Positions 1-7,632 of a stretch of 13,070 bases of DNA are shown here, piece by piece (the stretch's first letter is position 1; each line of letters begins with the position of its first letter). Where the stretch lies: positions 1 to 13,070 of the forward strand of contig CAZIFW010000071.1 of the NCBI GenBank assembly GCA_964538275.1. Reading direction: 5' to 3'. The notes under the pieces were generated by a model that did not search any database, was not told where the DNA came from, and saw nothing but the letters and a program-made list of their open reading frames with translations. Origin of the DNA: CANIGN01 sp964538275 (lineage in GTDB: Bacteria > Bdellovibrionota > UBA2428). Position numbers and translations under genes: made by a program.

Positions 1-1
1 C

Positions 2-55
2 TTGGCCGATAAGAATTTGAAGGATTACGTATTTAAATGCTTGCTCGCCGTTTAG
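2..55 (+). CDS. Possible C-terminal tail of an upstream gene (partial)
   Basis: A frame open from the left edge ends at a TAG at 53-55, overlapping the pilB start by 19 bases. The visible tail reads LADKNLKDYVFKCLLAV. In several deltaproteobacterial clusters pilT lies beside pilB, and a short acidic/lysine-rich helix is a reasonable end for such an ATPase, but the fragment is too short to identify. An 18-codon open stretch occurs often by chance, so this is only a possible gene end. Confidence 0.22.
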   Translation: MADKNLKDYVFKCLLAV

Positions 56-1743
56 GTGAACTATTAGAGGTCAATCAGCTCGTGTCGACTCCGCACGTTC
101 AGGAATGCCTGACGGAGATTGAACGCGATCCTGCAAAACGACTCACTCGACTTTTGCTCGATAAGGGTTATGTGGATGAGCGTAGACTCTTGGATTTTTT
201 CAGCAAGCAATACGGCATGCCTCAAATCGATCTTACAAATTTTGAAATCAATCCAGAATTGTTGGCCAAACTCACTCCACAATTTTGTTCAAAACATTTT
301 GTAATTCCAGTGGGTGTACGAGGTGACACCATCGTAATGGCTATGGCCGATCCCACAGAGATTTCGGCTTTAGATCAAGTACGTTTCACTATGAAACTTC
401 GCCCCGAGCCCGTGATTGCTTCTCCTGCAGCTATTCGTGCTCTTATAGAAAAATACACGGGGACCTCCTTAGAAAATCTCTCTAAAACTTTGCAAGGAAC
501 TTCTGCAGAACTAGTAGAGGATGATTTTGGCAACGCCGAACTTGAAGTTGATGGCGATGATCTTAAGGGTGAAGATGCTGCGCCCATTATTCAATTCGTA
601 ACAGCAGTTTTAACAGACGCTATTCGTAGAAAAGCATCGGACGTACACATTGAACCTTATGAAGCAGATTTGCGAGTTCGAGTTCGTTTGGATGGAGATC
701 TTGTAGATTCTGTGCGTCCGCCTATGCAAATTCGTAGACCTTTGATTGCACGTATTAAAGTTATGGCAAAAATGCGCTTAGACGAAAAGCGTATGCCACA
801 AGACGGACGTATTCGTTTTAGGTTACCTGAAGGTAAAACAGTAGATTTTCGTGTAAGCACTTTGCCCACTGTGTACGGCGAAAAAGTTGTTATTCGTATT
901 TTAGATAAATCCGCCGCTGTTATGAGTATGGACGAGTTGGGTTTTGAGCCTGAAGACAAAGAAAAATTCATGCGCGCAATACAAAGTCCATGGGGAATGT
1001 GTCTTGTAGCTGGTGCAACTGGTTCTGGTAAAACCACAACTCTTTATGCGGCTTTGAACTTTTTGAACAAAGTAGACGTCAATATTTCGACGATTGAAGA
1101 TCCTGTTGAATATAATTTTACTGGAATCAACCAATGCCAAGTGCATGAGCAAATTGGTTTTTCATTTTCAAGTGCTTTAAGGTCCTTTTTAAGACAAGAC
1201 CCAGATATAATTCTAGTAGGGGAGATTCGCGATTCGGACACAGCCGATATTGCTATGAAAGCAGCACTCACGGGCCACATGGTACTTTCAACTTTGCACA
1301 CCAATGATTCGCCCTCTACACTTGCGCGTTTAAAAGATTTAAAAATTGAACCCTTCTTAATTAACAGTGCTCTTAAGGTAGTTGTTGCGCAACGATTGAT
1401 TCGCCGTGTGTGTCCTAAGTGTAAAACTGTCGATACAAAAACGACTCGCGAAGAACTTTTAAAGGCAGGGTTCCCAGAAAAAATTCTAGATAAATTTAAA
1501 CCTATGAAGGGTACGGGTTGTTCGGCTTGTAGAAATACAGGATATTCTGGACGTCGTGCCATTTATGAAGTGATGGAAGTTTCTGAAAAAATTCGAGAAG
1601 CTTTTGGCCGTAATGCATCCACAGATGAACTTAGAAAAATTGCTCTTGCTGAAGGGCTCAAGACATTGCGCATGAATGCAATGAAGAAAGTCATTCGTGG
1701 GGATACAACTTTTGATGAATTAAAAATGTTGGGTGATAGCTAA
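37..1743 (+). CDS. pilB: Type IV pilus extension ATPase PilB
   Basis: This is the cytoplasmic hexameric ATPase that drives pilin polymerisation through the PilC platform. The 568-residue length is normal for PilB. Residues 4-145 form the N-terminal MshEN/T2SSE_N domain (RLGELLEVNQLV at the start). An acidic linker spans about 158-182. The GspE-type ATPase core follows, with Walker A GATGSGKT at 326-333, Walker B IILVGEIRD around 391-399 with catalytic E396, and a tetracysteine zinc site (C459, C462, C495, C498) characteristic of PilB/GspE and absent from PilT. ATG 37 is the first in-frame start after a stop at 34-36. A GAAGGA motif at 19-24 is a usable but distant ribosome site. The stop overlaps the pilC ATG (TAATG), so the two are probably translationally coupled. 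The assignment to PilB rather than GspE rests on the downstream pilC-pilS-pilR genes. Confidence 0.95.
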   Translation: MLARRLGELLEVNQLVSTPHVQECLTEIERDPAKRLTRLLLDKGYVDERRLLDFFSKQYGMPQIDLTNFEINPELLAKLTPQFCSKHFVIPVGVRGDTIVMAMADPTEISALDQVRFTMKLRPEPVIASPAAIRALIEKYTGTSLENLSKTLQGTSAELVEDDFGNAELEVDGDDLKGEDAAPIIQFVTAVLTDAIRRKASDVHIEPYEADLRVRVRLDGDLVDSVRPPMQIRRPLIARIKVMAKMRLDEKRMPQDGRIRFRLPEGKTVDFRVSTLPTVYGEKVVIRILDKSAAVMSMDELGFEPEDKEKFMRAIQSPWGMCLVAGATGSGKTTTLYAALNFLNKVDVNISTIEDPVEYNFTGINQCQVHEQIGFSFSSALRSFLRQDPDIILVGEIRDSDTADIAMKAALTGHMVLSTLHTNDSPSTLARLKDLKIEPFLINSALKVVVAQRLIRRVCPKCKTVDTKTTREELLKAGFPEKILDKFKPMKGTGCSACRNTGYSGRRAIYEVMEVSEKIREAFGRNASTDELRKIALAEGLKTLRMNAMKKVIRGDTTFDELKMLGDS

Positions 1744-2954
1744 TGAAGTACAAGTACGAAGGCTATGATCGTACAGCCCGCATTGTTACTGGCGAGATGG
1801 AGGCATTGAGCATTGAAGAAGTTAAGGTTCACATGCGCTCGCAGTATATTTCTCCTCGTAGCATAACTCCTATCAACGCAAATATCTCAATTTTGAGTGC
1901 CATGCAGGTTCAGAAAAAACCTGACCTCAAAGATTTCACTATTTTTATTCGTCAGTGGTCTACTATGCAAAGTGCAGGCTTAACGCTGATTCAATGCTTG
2001 TCTGTATTGGCTGAGCAAAGTCCAAGCCCTTCATTTGCAAAGACTTTGAATAACGTTGTACGAGCCGTTCAAGAAGGGATGACCCTTTCACAAGCGCTCC
2101 AAAAACAAACTGGAGTTTTTGATAAAATTTTCATCAACCTTATCGGCGCCGGTGAAGGTTCAGGTACCTTAGATAGAATTTTAGATCGTTTGGCTGTTTA
2201 TTATGAAAAAATGGCCTCTATTCGCCGTAAGGTTATTACAGCAACGATTTATCCCACGGCTATTTTGGTGATTGTGTTCGGTATCATTGTCGGTCTCTTA
2301 GTAGGTGTGGTTCCCATGTTTGAACGTATGTTTGCAGAGCAAGGTAAAGAGCTTCCTGCTGCAACTCAAATGCTTATAGATATTTCTCAATTTGTAAGAA
2401 GCAACATCATTTACATAGGTGTGCTGGTAGCTTTTACAGTGTTTTTTGTAGTTTACGTTTTTAAAAACGAAGAAGCGCGCGAGAAGATAGATCCCATCAT
2501 TTTATTTATTCCTATTTTTGGAACTATTCTCCAAAAATCTTGTTTGGCACGTTTTTGTAGAACGCTTGGAACTCTTATACAAGCAGGTGTTCCCATACTG
2601 GATGCTTTTAATTTAGCCGCAAAAGTATCGGGTAATTTTGAAATTGAGAGAGCAGCGTTGCGAGTGCAGGCAGCTGTTAAAGAAGGTAGCTCGATAGCGG
2701 ATCCTTTAAAGTCTGAAAGATCTTTTCCTCGCATGGTAACCAGTATGATTGCAGTGGGAGAGCAAACCGGTGAGCTTGAAAAAATGTTAATGAAGGTTGC
2801 CGAATTTTATGAGGATGAAGTGGACACTGCAGTAGGAGCTATGACAGCTATTCTAGAGCCTCTCTTGATTGTTATCATGGGCGTGGTTGTAGTGAGTGTT
2901 CTGATTCCGCTGTACTTACCTATATTCAACTTGGGAGATTTGATGGGCCAATGA
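1743..2954 (+). CDS. pilC: Type IV pilus inner-membrane platform protein PilC
   Basis: PilC is the polytopic inner-membrane protein on which PilB acts to insert pilins into the growing fibre. The 403 residues match the GspF/PilC family. The N-terminal KYKYEGYDRTARIVTGEMEA resembles the usual cytoplasmic start. Two T2SSF domains are seen at about 63-187 and 266-388; each carries the repeated pattern of R-x-L/W..L..AG.., with GAGEGSG at 136-141 and AVGEQTGEL at 337-345. Hydrophobic segments lie at about 168-192, 221-241 and 372-395. The start codon shares one base with the pilB stop, and no strong Shine-Dalgarno precedes it, so coupling to pilB translation is likely. The stop overlaps the pilS start as ATGA. 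No pilT gene separates pilB and pilC here, unlike the Myxococcus order. Confidence 0.95.
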   Translation: MKYKYEGYDRTARIVTGEMEALSIEEVKVHMRSQYISPRSITPINANISILSAMQVQKKPDLKDFTIFIRQWSTMQSAGLTLIQCLSVLAEQSPSPSFAKTLNNVVRAVQEGMTLSQALQKQTGVFDKIFINLIGAGEGSGTLDRILDRLAVYYEKMASIRRKVITATIYPTAILVIVFGIIVGLLVGVVPMFERMFAEQGKELPAATQMLIDISQFVRSNIIYIGVLVAFTVFFVVYVFKNEEAREKIDPIILFIPIFGTILQKSCLARFCRTLGTLIQAGVPILDAFNLAAKVSGNFEIERAALRVQAAVKEGSSIADPLKSERSFPRMVTSMIAVGEQTGELEKMLMKVAEFYEDEVDTAVGAMTAILEPLLIVIMGVVVVSVLIPLYLPIFNLGDLMGQ

Positions 2955-4552
2955 TTGAACGAAACATCGACTCTCATTTTGCTAAGCTCCTGATTGTAAG
3001 ATGTCTGGGATATTTTGCTATTACGGGAGTGCTTGCGCTCTTTGGTTCTTCAATCGTTCCTCCAGAGAGTGGCGGTGTTTCTTTATCTTTAATCTATGGA
3101 GTTCTAGTTGGCTTGGCCGTTGTGCAGTTTTTGTTTCTATTTGTAGGTAATCGCGAACGCAATTTATTTATACTTTCAATCACAGATACTTGTGTTGCCA
3201 TTTTTATTATTAAAAGTACTGGAGCAAGTACTTCGCCTTTTATTCTTTTGCTTCCTATTCTGAGCTTGGCTTCTAGTATTCAATTTGCAAATAGCATTTA
3301 TCGTATTCTTTCATTAGTCCTCATTCTCATTCTTATTCCATTGGCTGTTGGTTTTGGTGCAACAGTTGCGGGAACAGCCCTCACTGTGGTGGGTATTGCT
3401 GTCCTTGGTTTTTATTTAAGACGTGCATTAGAAAAAATGGGTGTGGCTTTAACAAGGACAGAAGCTCAAAAACAACGCCTTGAAAGTCTGCAACGAGTTA
3501 TTATGGCCAATATCCCGAGTGGAATAATGAGCGTAGATTCCCGGGGGAAAATAATTCAGGCAAACAACTTCGCTTTAAATATTTTAAATCTTCAAGAAGA
3601 TGAAGTGATTGGAAATACTTTAGCTGTGGTTTTCCCTGAACTCGACAAATTAAGATCACAACTCGAAACGCGAACTTCAATCAGTGACGTGAGTGAAGCT
3701 CCGTCTAATAGAAGAAATATTGCTTATAAAACTAAAGAAGGCCATGAGTTAAAGCTGGGTTATTCTTTGGCGCGACTCTCAAGCCCAGAGAAAAATGGAA
3801 TACTTGGAACTCTTATAATGTTTCAAGATTTAACGGAAGCTATCAACATGGAAGAAAGTTTAAAGCTTTCTGAAAAGCTTGCAGCGGTGGGTAAACTTGC
3901 AGCAGGTATTGCTCATGAAATTCGTAACCCCTTAGCAGGGATATCAGGAGCCGCACAACTCCTTGAGACTACAAATTTAGGAGAAGAAGATCAAAGATTA
4001 CTCGCTATTATAAAACGCGAGTCAGCAAGACTCGATGTCTTGATCACTGAATTCTTAGAATATGTTCGTCCAGCGCCACCTAAGAAAGATCCTATTTTTT
4101 TACATAAAATTGCAGGCCATGTGGTGGAATCACTTTCTGTAAATCCTAAGTGGAAGAGTTATTCAAGTCGTTTGCATTTTACAGCTGAACCTTCTGAAAT
4201 AGCAGCTGTAGGAGATGAAAATAGAATTTCTCAGGTCTTGCTAAATCTTTTACTCAACGCCGGACAAGCTGGAGCTAAAGATGTTTGGGTAGATGTAATG
4301 GAAGGTCTTCACATTCAAATATTGGATAATGGCCCAGGCATTCCAGCAGAACTCCAAGCGCAAATTTTTGAACCCTTCTTTACCACTAAGGATCGCGGAA
4401 CCGGGCTCGGGCTTGCGATTGCATATAAGACTCTTCAAGACATTGGAGCGACTATTGCTCTTAAGTCACCTGTGCCGGATTTTCCATCCGGTGGAACATT
4501 GTTTGAAATACGCTTCACAAAAGCGGGATCGAATTCTAAGGAGGCCGCATGA
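2951..4552 (+). CDS. pilS: Sensor histidine kinase PilS
   Basis: PilS is the membrane sensor kinase paired with PilR; in Pseudomonas aeruginosa it monitors pilin in the inner membrane. The 533 residues begin with about six hydrophobic segments (roughly 12-36, 46-66, 72-88, 96-112, 118-134, 138-156). A PAS domain follows at about 180-290, starting ANIPSGIMSVDSRGKIIQAN. The HisKA motif GIAHEIRNPLAG puts the phospho-acceptor at H322. The ATPase domain has an N-box (LLNLLLNAGQAG, N432/N436), G1 box DNGPGIP (from D459), FEPFFTTK and G2 box GTGLGLAI (from G483). All expected catalytic motifs are intact. ATG 2951 overlaps the pilC stop as ATGA and the gene ends in another ATGA with pilR, so all four genes should be expressed together. 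The call rests on family architecture plus operon position. Confidence 0.92.
   Translation: MIERNIDSHFAKLLIVRCLGYFAITGVLALFGSSIVPPESGGVSLSLIYGVLVGLAVVQFLFLFVGNRERNLFILSITDTCVAIFIIKSTGASTSPFILLLPILSLASSIQFANSIYRILSLVLILILIPLAVGFGATVAGTALTVVGIAVLGFYLRRALEKMGVALTRTEAQKQRLESLQRVIMANIPSGIMSVDSRGKIIQANNFALNILNLQEDEVIGNTLAVVFPELDKLRSQLETRTSISDVSEAPSNRRNIAYKTKEGHELKLGYSLARLSSPEKNGILGTLIMFQDLTEAINMEESLKLSEKLAAVGKLAAGIAHEIRNPLAGISGAAQLLETTNLGEEDQRLLAIIKRESARLDVLITEFLEYVRPAPPKKDPIFLHKIAGHVVESLSVNPKWKSYSSRLHFTAEPSEIAAVGDENRISQVLLNLLLNAGQAGAKDVWVDVMEGLHIQILDNGPGIPAELQAQIFEPFFTTKDRGTGLGLAIAYKTLQDIGATIALKSPVPDFPSGGTLFEIRFTKAGSNSKEAA
4537..4544 (+). promoter_or_regulatory. Strong Shine-Dalgarno of pilR inside pilS
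   Basis: TAAGGAGG lies inside the last codons of pilS, four bases before the pilR ATG at 4549. It is the best anti-16S match among the operon starts and fixes this start codon. It suggests that pilR can be translated at a higher rate than pilS, which would favour an excess of response regulator over kinase. Confidence 0.8.
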
Positions 4553-5973
4553 CCAAAAGTAAAAAGGACTTCAAACCCACTATTCTCGTTGTAGACGATG
4601 AACTCAGTATCCGTGAATTTCTACAAATTATGCTTAAACGCGAGAAAATGTTTGTAGACGTTGCCTGTGACGGCGAAGAAGCATTGAAACTATTAGAAAC
4701 AAAAAATTACGACTTAGTGATTTCAGATATCAAGATGCCAAAAGTTGATGGATTGGAACTTTTGAGTCGTGTGAAAGCTCAAGATCCTCATGCGCTGATG
4801 TTGATGATTACAGCACACGGTTCAACCGAGCTGGCTGTAGAGGCAATGAAAAAGGGTGCCTACGACTTTTTAACGAAGCCTTTTAAAATTGACGACGTTA
4901 AATTGCGTATAGAAAAGGCCCTAGAAAATAGAGTCCTCGTTCAAGAAAACTCTCGCATGCGTAAAGAACTTGGCGAAAAGTTTTCTTATGCAAATATTGT
5001 AGGGTCGTCTTCTCAAATGCAGCAGGTTTTTGAGCTTATTAAGAGAACCGCGGCAACTCATGCGAACGTATTGATCACAGGAGATTCTGGAACAGGTAAG
5101 GAACTTGTGGCTAAAGCCATTCACTATAATTCTTCTGTAAAAGAAGGACCGTTTTTAACTCTAAACTGTGGAGCTATTCCTGAGGACTTGATTGAAAGCG
5201 AACTCTTTGGACACAAAAAAGGCGCCTTTACCGGAGCTATCGCAGACAAAAAAGGTTACTTCGAGGCAGCTGATGGCGGTACTTTATTTCTGGATGAAAT
5301 TGGAGAACTTCCCCTCAACTTGCAAGCAACTCTTTTGAGAGTTTTATCAGACGGAACTTTCTCTCCTGTGGGTTCAACAGAAACTAAAAACTCACAAGTA
5401 AGAATTATTGCAGCGACCAACCGCGATTTAGAAGAAGAAGTTCACAAAGAAGCATTCCGAGAAGACCTCTATTTTAGATTGAACGTCATTCATGTGAAGG
5501 TTCCTTCTTTGCGTGAGCGCAAAGACGATATTCCAATGTTAGTGAACCACTTTGTAGAGCAATTCTCTGAGCGTTTTGGACGTCAGACTCAAACTTTGGC
5601 GAGTGAAACCATGGAAATGCTCAAAGCCTACAACTGGCCTGGTAACGTGCGAGAACTTGAAAACGTTGTAGAGCGCATGATTGCCTTGGAGAGTGGGCCT
5701 AACTTGTTGCCCGAATCATTGCCTGCAAACGTGAGAGAGCCCTTGAGAGCTCGTCTTGAGACTTTACAAAGTCAGCTTGTGTGGAAGAAGTCTGGTGTGA
5801 AGCTGGATGATGTTATGGCGCAAGTTGAGCGCGAATTTGTGCTTAAAGCATTAGAGGAATCTAAAGGGGTGCGTAGAGAGGCGGCTAAGCTCTTGGCCAT
5901 CACAATGCGTTCACTTCGCTACAGACTTGAAAAACTTGGACTGACTTCTAACGCAGAAGACGAAGTTGCTTAA
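4549..5973 (+). CDS. pilR: Sigma-54-dependent response regulator PilR
   Basis: PilR is the NtrC-family activator that PilS phosphorylates; in known systems it turns on pilA transcription with RNA polymerase carrying sigma-54. The receiver domain (about 11-125) has D16/D17, phospho-acceptor D60 (VISDIKMP), T88 and K110. The central AAA+ domain (about 145-385) has Walker A GDSGTGKE at 178-185, the sigma-54 contact loop GAFTGA at 225-230 and Walker B TLFLDEIGE with D249/E250. A Fis-type helix-turn-helix ends the protein (about 426-465, KGVRREAAKLLAITMRSLRY). The 474-residue length is typical. It overlaps the pilS stop (ATGA) and is followed eight bases later by a terminator, so it is the last operon gene. 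The nearby pilin gene at 6869-7456 is the obvious candidate target, although no exact sigma-54 site was found there. Confidence 0.94.
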   Translation: MTKSKKDFKPTILVVDDELSIREFLQIMLKREKMFVDVACDGEEALKLLETKNYDLVISDIKMPKVDGLELLSRVKAQDPHALMLMITAHGSTELAVEAMKKGAYDFLTKPFKIDDVKLRIEKALENRVLVQENSRMRKELGEKFSYANIVGSSSQMQQVFELIKRTAATHANVLITGDSGTGKELVAKAIHYNSSVKEGPFLTLNCGAIPEDLIESELFGHKKGAFTGAIADKKGYFEAADGGTLFLDEIGELPLNLQATLLRVLSDGTFSPVGSTETKNSQVRIIAATNRDLEEEVHKEAFREDLYFRLNVIHVKVPSLRERKDDIPMLVNHFVEQFSERFGRQTQTLASETMEMLKAYNWPGNVRELENVVERMIALESGPNLLPESLPANVREPLRARLETLQSQLVWKKSGVKLDDVMAQVEREFVLKALEESKGVRREAAKLLAITMRSLRYRLEKLGLTSNAEDEVA

Positions 5974-5980
5974 CTTAAAG

Positions 5981-6005
5981 AAGCTCCGCTAAGGGCGGAG
6001 CTTTT
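5981..6005 (+). terminator. Intrinsic terminator of the pilBCSR operon
   Basis: A perfect 9-bp stem (AAGCTCCGC at 5981-5989, GCGGAGCTT at 5995-6003) with a five-base loop TAAGG is followed by a T-rich tail running to about 6015. It starts eight bases after the pilR stop. The tail is interrupted by AAAG, so some read-through into the next gene is possible. Confidence 0.82.
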
Positions 6006-6040
6006 AAAGTTTTCCTTGTAACGTTAGACTAGTTCTTAAG

Positions 6041-6763
6041 GTGAATAGAAAAATCCCGAGCCTTATTTTTATAGCTCTTTTTGTTTTGATACAGGGGACC
6101 TTTCGTTACTTTTCGCGTAAGACGGTTCAAAAATCTGAGAGTCAATTTATTTATCGTGAGTACGATCCTCGAGGACAAAGTGTAGAGTTGTTTCGCAAGC
6201 GGAGTGAAAGAGAATTCTTTAAAGTTAAAGGTGGTTTTGCAGATTCTGTTTCTTATCCAGGTTTGGCTTCCTTAGATTTTAGTACAACGTGGTTGCGTAT
6301 ATTGGCGAGCGTTTATGAGGAGGCCACAGTTGAGGGGGATTTCTCTTGGCTTTTTCACAAGCTGCGTTTTATTTCTTTTCAATTACCTTCTGATGAGGCG
6401 TCTTTCCAAACTGCGCTTTTGCCCATGTTTGTCGTTTTAGGAAAAGATCCTGCTGGAGCTATGTTTTTACTCAATGAGAAGATGGCTAAGTTTAAAACGG
6501 ATTGGCGTGTTTCTTATTGGGCGGGTTTTCATGCTTTAGAAAATTTAAATGAAAAGAAATTAGCGGGATCGCTCTTTTTAGAAGCTGCTAAATACTACGG
6601 CTCGCCTGATTATCTTGGGCCTTTGGGTTTGCGCTTAATGCATGATCGCGGTGAGATAGATTTTGAAACACTCAGAGTTTACGCTGTAAAAAATTTAGAT
6701 CCTGAATTGCTCGATCGAGTAAAAAGAATTCGCCCCGAATGGTTTAAGTTGGGCGAGAAATAG
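6041..6763 (+). CDS. Membrane-anchored helical protein of unknown function
   Basis: I do not recognise this family. The 240-residue product begins with a basic tip (NRK) and a hydrophobic stretch at about 7-20, then RYFSRK, as in a signal anchor or an uncleaved signal peptide. The rest looks all-helical, with a repeat-like section at about 120-215 (for example DWRVSYWAGFHALENLNEKK and LAGSLFLEAAKYYGSPDYLG) suggestive of degenerate TPR-like hairpins. The start is a GTG; no other start lies between it and the upstream stop at 6005-6007. AAGG touches the start directly, leaving almost no spacer, so initiation may be weak or leaderless. Only 35 bases separate it from the pilR terminator, so it may depend on read-through. 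It could be a pilus accessory protein by position alone. Confidence 0.75.
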   Translation: MNRKIPSLIFIALFVLIQGTFRYFSRKTVQKSESQFIYREYDPRGQSVELFRKRSEREFFKVKGGFADSVSYPGLASLDFSTTWLRILASVYEEATVEGDFSWLFHKLRFISFQLPSDEASFQTALLPMFVVLGKDPAGAMFLLNEKMAKFKTDWRVSYWAGFHALENLNEKKLAGSLFLEAAKYYGSPDYLGPLGLRLMHDRGEIDFETLRVYAVKNLDPELLDRVKRIRPEWFKLGEK

Positions 6764-6783
6764 AACGTTAAATAATAAAAGTG

Positions 6784-6841
6784 ATAGGGTGACATCCTAT
6801 AAAGCAAATGGGTGCCACCCTGACAGGGTGGCACCCATTTG
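6784..6841. repeat. REP-like palindromic cluster between convergent genes
   Basis: Two adjacent inverted repeats are visible. The first folds ATAGGGT (6784-6790) against ATCCTAT (6794-6800), with one G-U pair. The second is a perfect 18-bp arm pair (6805-6822 and 6824-6841) around a single central A6823. Both are built from the same 12-base unit, GGGTGMCAYCCT: at 6787-6798 and 6810-6821 as direct copies, and 6825-6836 inverted. This layout resembles REP/BIME elements. The transcript ends CCCAUUUG on both sides, so the structure may also stop transcription of both neighbouring genes, although no long T-run follows. Confidence 0.7.
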
Positions 6842-6868
6842 TGCTATGTGAATTTATTAATAAACTTA

Positions 6869-7456
6869 TTAATATCCGATTTGCGTGTTTACTAATTGTT
6901 TGTTCTGGTTGATGGTCCAGCGATCATCACGTTGTCCACCAATACGTCCACTCGCTCCTGCTACAAAAGTTGCTGGAACTGCACCATCAGGAATAGAGGT
7001 TCCTACAATTGCTCCGACTCCGTTATTGAGGGCAACGTCTGTTGCAGCCGCTTTAGCGGGCACTTCACTAAAAAATGGACTAGCGTTACAAGGTAAGTTA
7101 GCAACTGCAGCGCCGAGGCCAGGAACTACTGTTTGAGGAACTCCAGCAAATCCTGTGCGATAGTAGCGAACTGGCCATTGTCCAACCACTCCATCATCTA
7201 AGCAGCCTTCTACAGTGAGAGGCACGCCATCTGGAGCATATCCGATAACAGTAAGGTTAGAGTGATAAGCGCCAAACTCAGTAAAGAAAGCTCTTTCCAT
7301 ACCGTAAATTGCAGAGAGTTCAGTTCTCGCGTTTGCTTGTTTTGCACGAGCAGTAAAACGTTGGAAGCTAGGAACTGCGATTCCGGTAATAATCCCGATA
7401 ATACCTACAACCACCATAAGCTCGATAAGTGTAAAACCCTTATTGTTTTTTTTCAT
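6869..7456 (-). CDS. pilA: Type IV pilin (PilA-like)
   Basis: This prepilin is made with a seven-residue basic leader (MKKNNKG) that the prepilin peptidase PilD would cut after G7, giving a mature N-terminal F8 that is N-methylated. GFTLIELMVVVGIIGI shows the canonical motif, with the conserved glutamate at E12 (E5 of the mature chain), and a hydrophobic helix to about residue 30. The globular part contains the sequence TELSAIYGMERAFFTEFGAY seen in deltaproteobacterial-type pilins, and two cysteines (C85, C123) that may form a disulphide. The C-terminal section is rich in Gly and Ala and ends DDRWTINQNKQLVNTQIGY. The length of 195 residues is somewhat larger than PilA of Pseudomonas. The start has AGAGG at 7469-7473 (minus strand). 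It lies opposite the PilS/PilR genes that should control it. It could be the major pilin or a minor pilin; the symbol is by family. Confidence 0.85.
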   Translation of the reverse strand: MKKNNKGFTLIELMVVVGIIGIITGIAVPSFQRFTARAKQANARTELSAIYGMERAFFTEFGAYHSNLTVIGYAPDGVPLTVEGCLDDGVVGQWPVRYYRTGFAGVPQTVVPGLGAAVANLPCNASPFFSEVPAKAAATDVALNNGVGAIVGTSIPDGAVPATFVAGASGRIGGQRDDRWTINQNKQLVNTQIGY

Positions 7457-7484
7457 AATTCAATAACACCTCTTCCTTAGTTCT

Positions 7485-7517
7485 ATTGTATGCGTAATCT
7501 ATGGCCTCCAAAGTCAA
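7485..7517 (-). promoter_or_regulatory. Candidate sigma-70-type promoter of the pilin gene
   Basis: On the minus strand, a good -10 hexamer TACAAT (7485-7490) lies 16 bases downstream of TTTGGA (7507-7512). TTGACT (7512-7517) is a better -35 but 21 bases away. The start would give an mRNA leader of roughly 20-25 bases ending in the AGAGG ribosome site. I found no exact GG-N10-GC sigma-54 element in the 200 bases upstream of the start codon. The nearest matches are off by one: N11 at 7492-7506 and N9 at 7590-7602. Confidence 0.4.
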
Positions 7518-7538
7518 AATTACGTTAAGTCCATTCTT

Positions 7539-7632
7539 GTTAAAAAGGCGCCAGACCAGAAACGGGAGTTTCTGGTTGACCGTTAAAAAGCTAATAACAA
7601 CCTTTTCGACAACCCTCCGCTACCTTTTTAAC
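7539..7632. repeat. Three copies of GTTAAAAAGG upstream of the pilin gene
   Basis: Copies are GTTAAAAAGG at 7539-7548, GTTAAAAAGC at 7582-7591 (one mismatch), and an inverted copy CCTTTTTAAC at 7623-7632. Start-to-start spacings are 43 and 41 bases, close to four helical turns, which would place the copies on the same DNA face. The second and third copies form a 9-bp inverted repeat around 33 bases. The first lies about 27 bases upstream of the proposed -35. They may be regulator sites, but AT-rich sequence raises the chance of coincidence. Confidence 0.45.
7555..7576. repeat. Perfect 9-bp hairpin in the pilin upstream region
   Basis: ACCAGAAAC (7555-7563) pairs perfectly with GTTTCTGGT (7568-7576) around GGGA. 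On the minus strand it is followed, after eight bases, by five T residues (7542-7546). It could be a poor terminator for the gene at 7664-9208, which is read in the same direction, or an operator between the repeat copies. Confidence 0.5.

Noticed and set aside
657..1562. Long minus-strand frames opposite pilB (657-1037 and 1044-1562)
   Set aside because: They lie wholly antisense to a clear ATPase gene, have no ribosome sites and no recognisable domain.
6885..7136. Plus-strand frames opposite the pilin gene
   Set aside because: Antisense shadows of the Gly/Ala-rich pilin sequence; no start signals.
7492..7506. GG-N11-GC resembling a sigma-54 promoter for the pilin
   Set aside because: The invariant spacing is ten bases; eleven is generally not functional and the rest of the consensus is poor.
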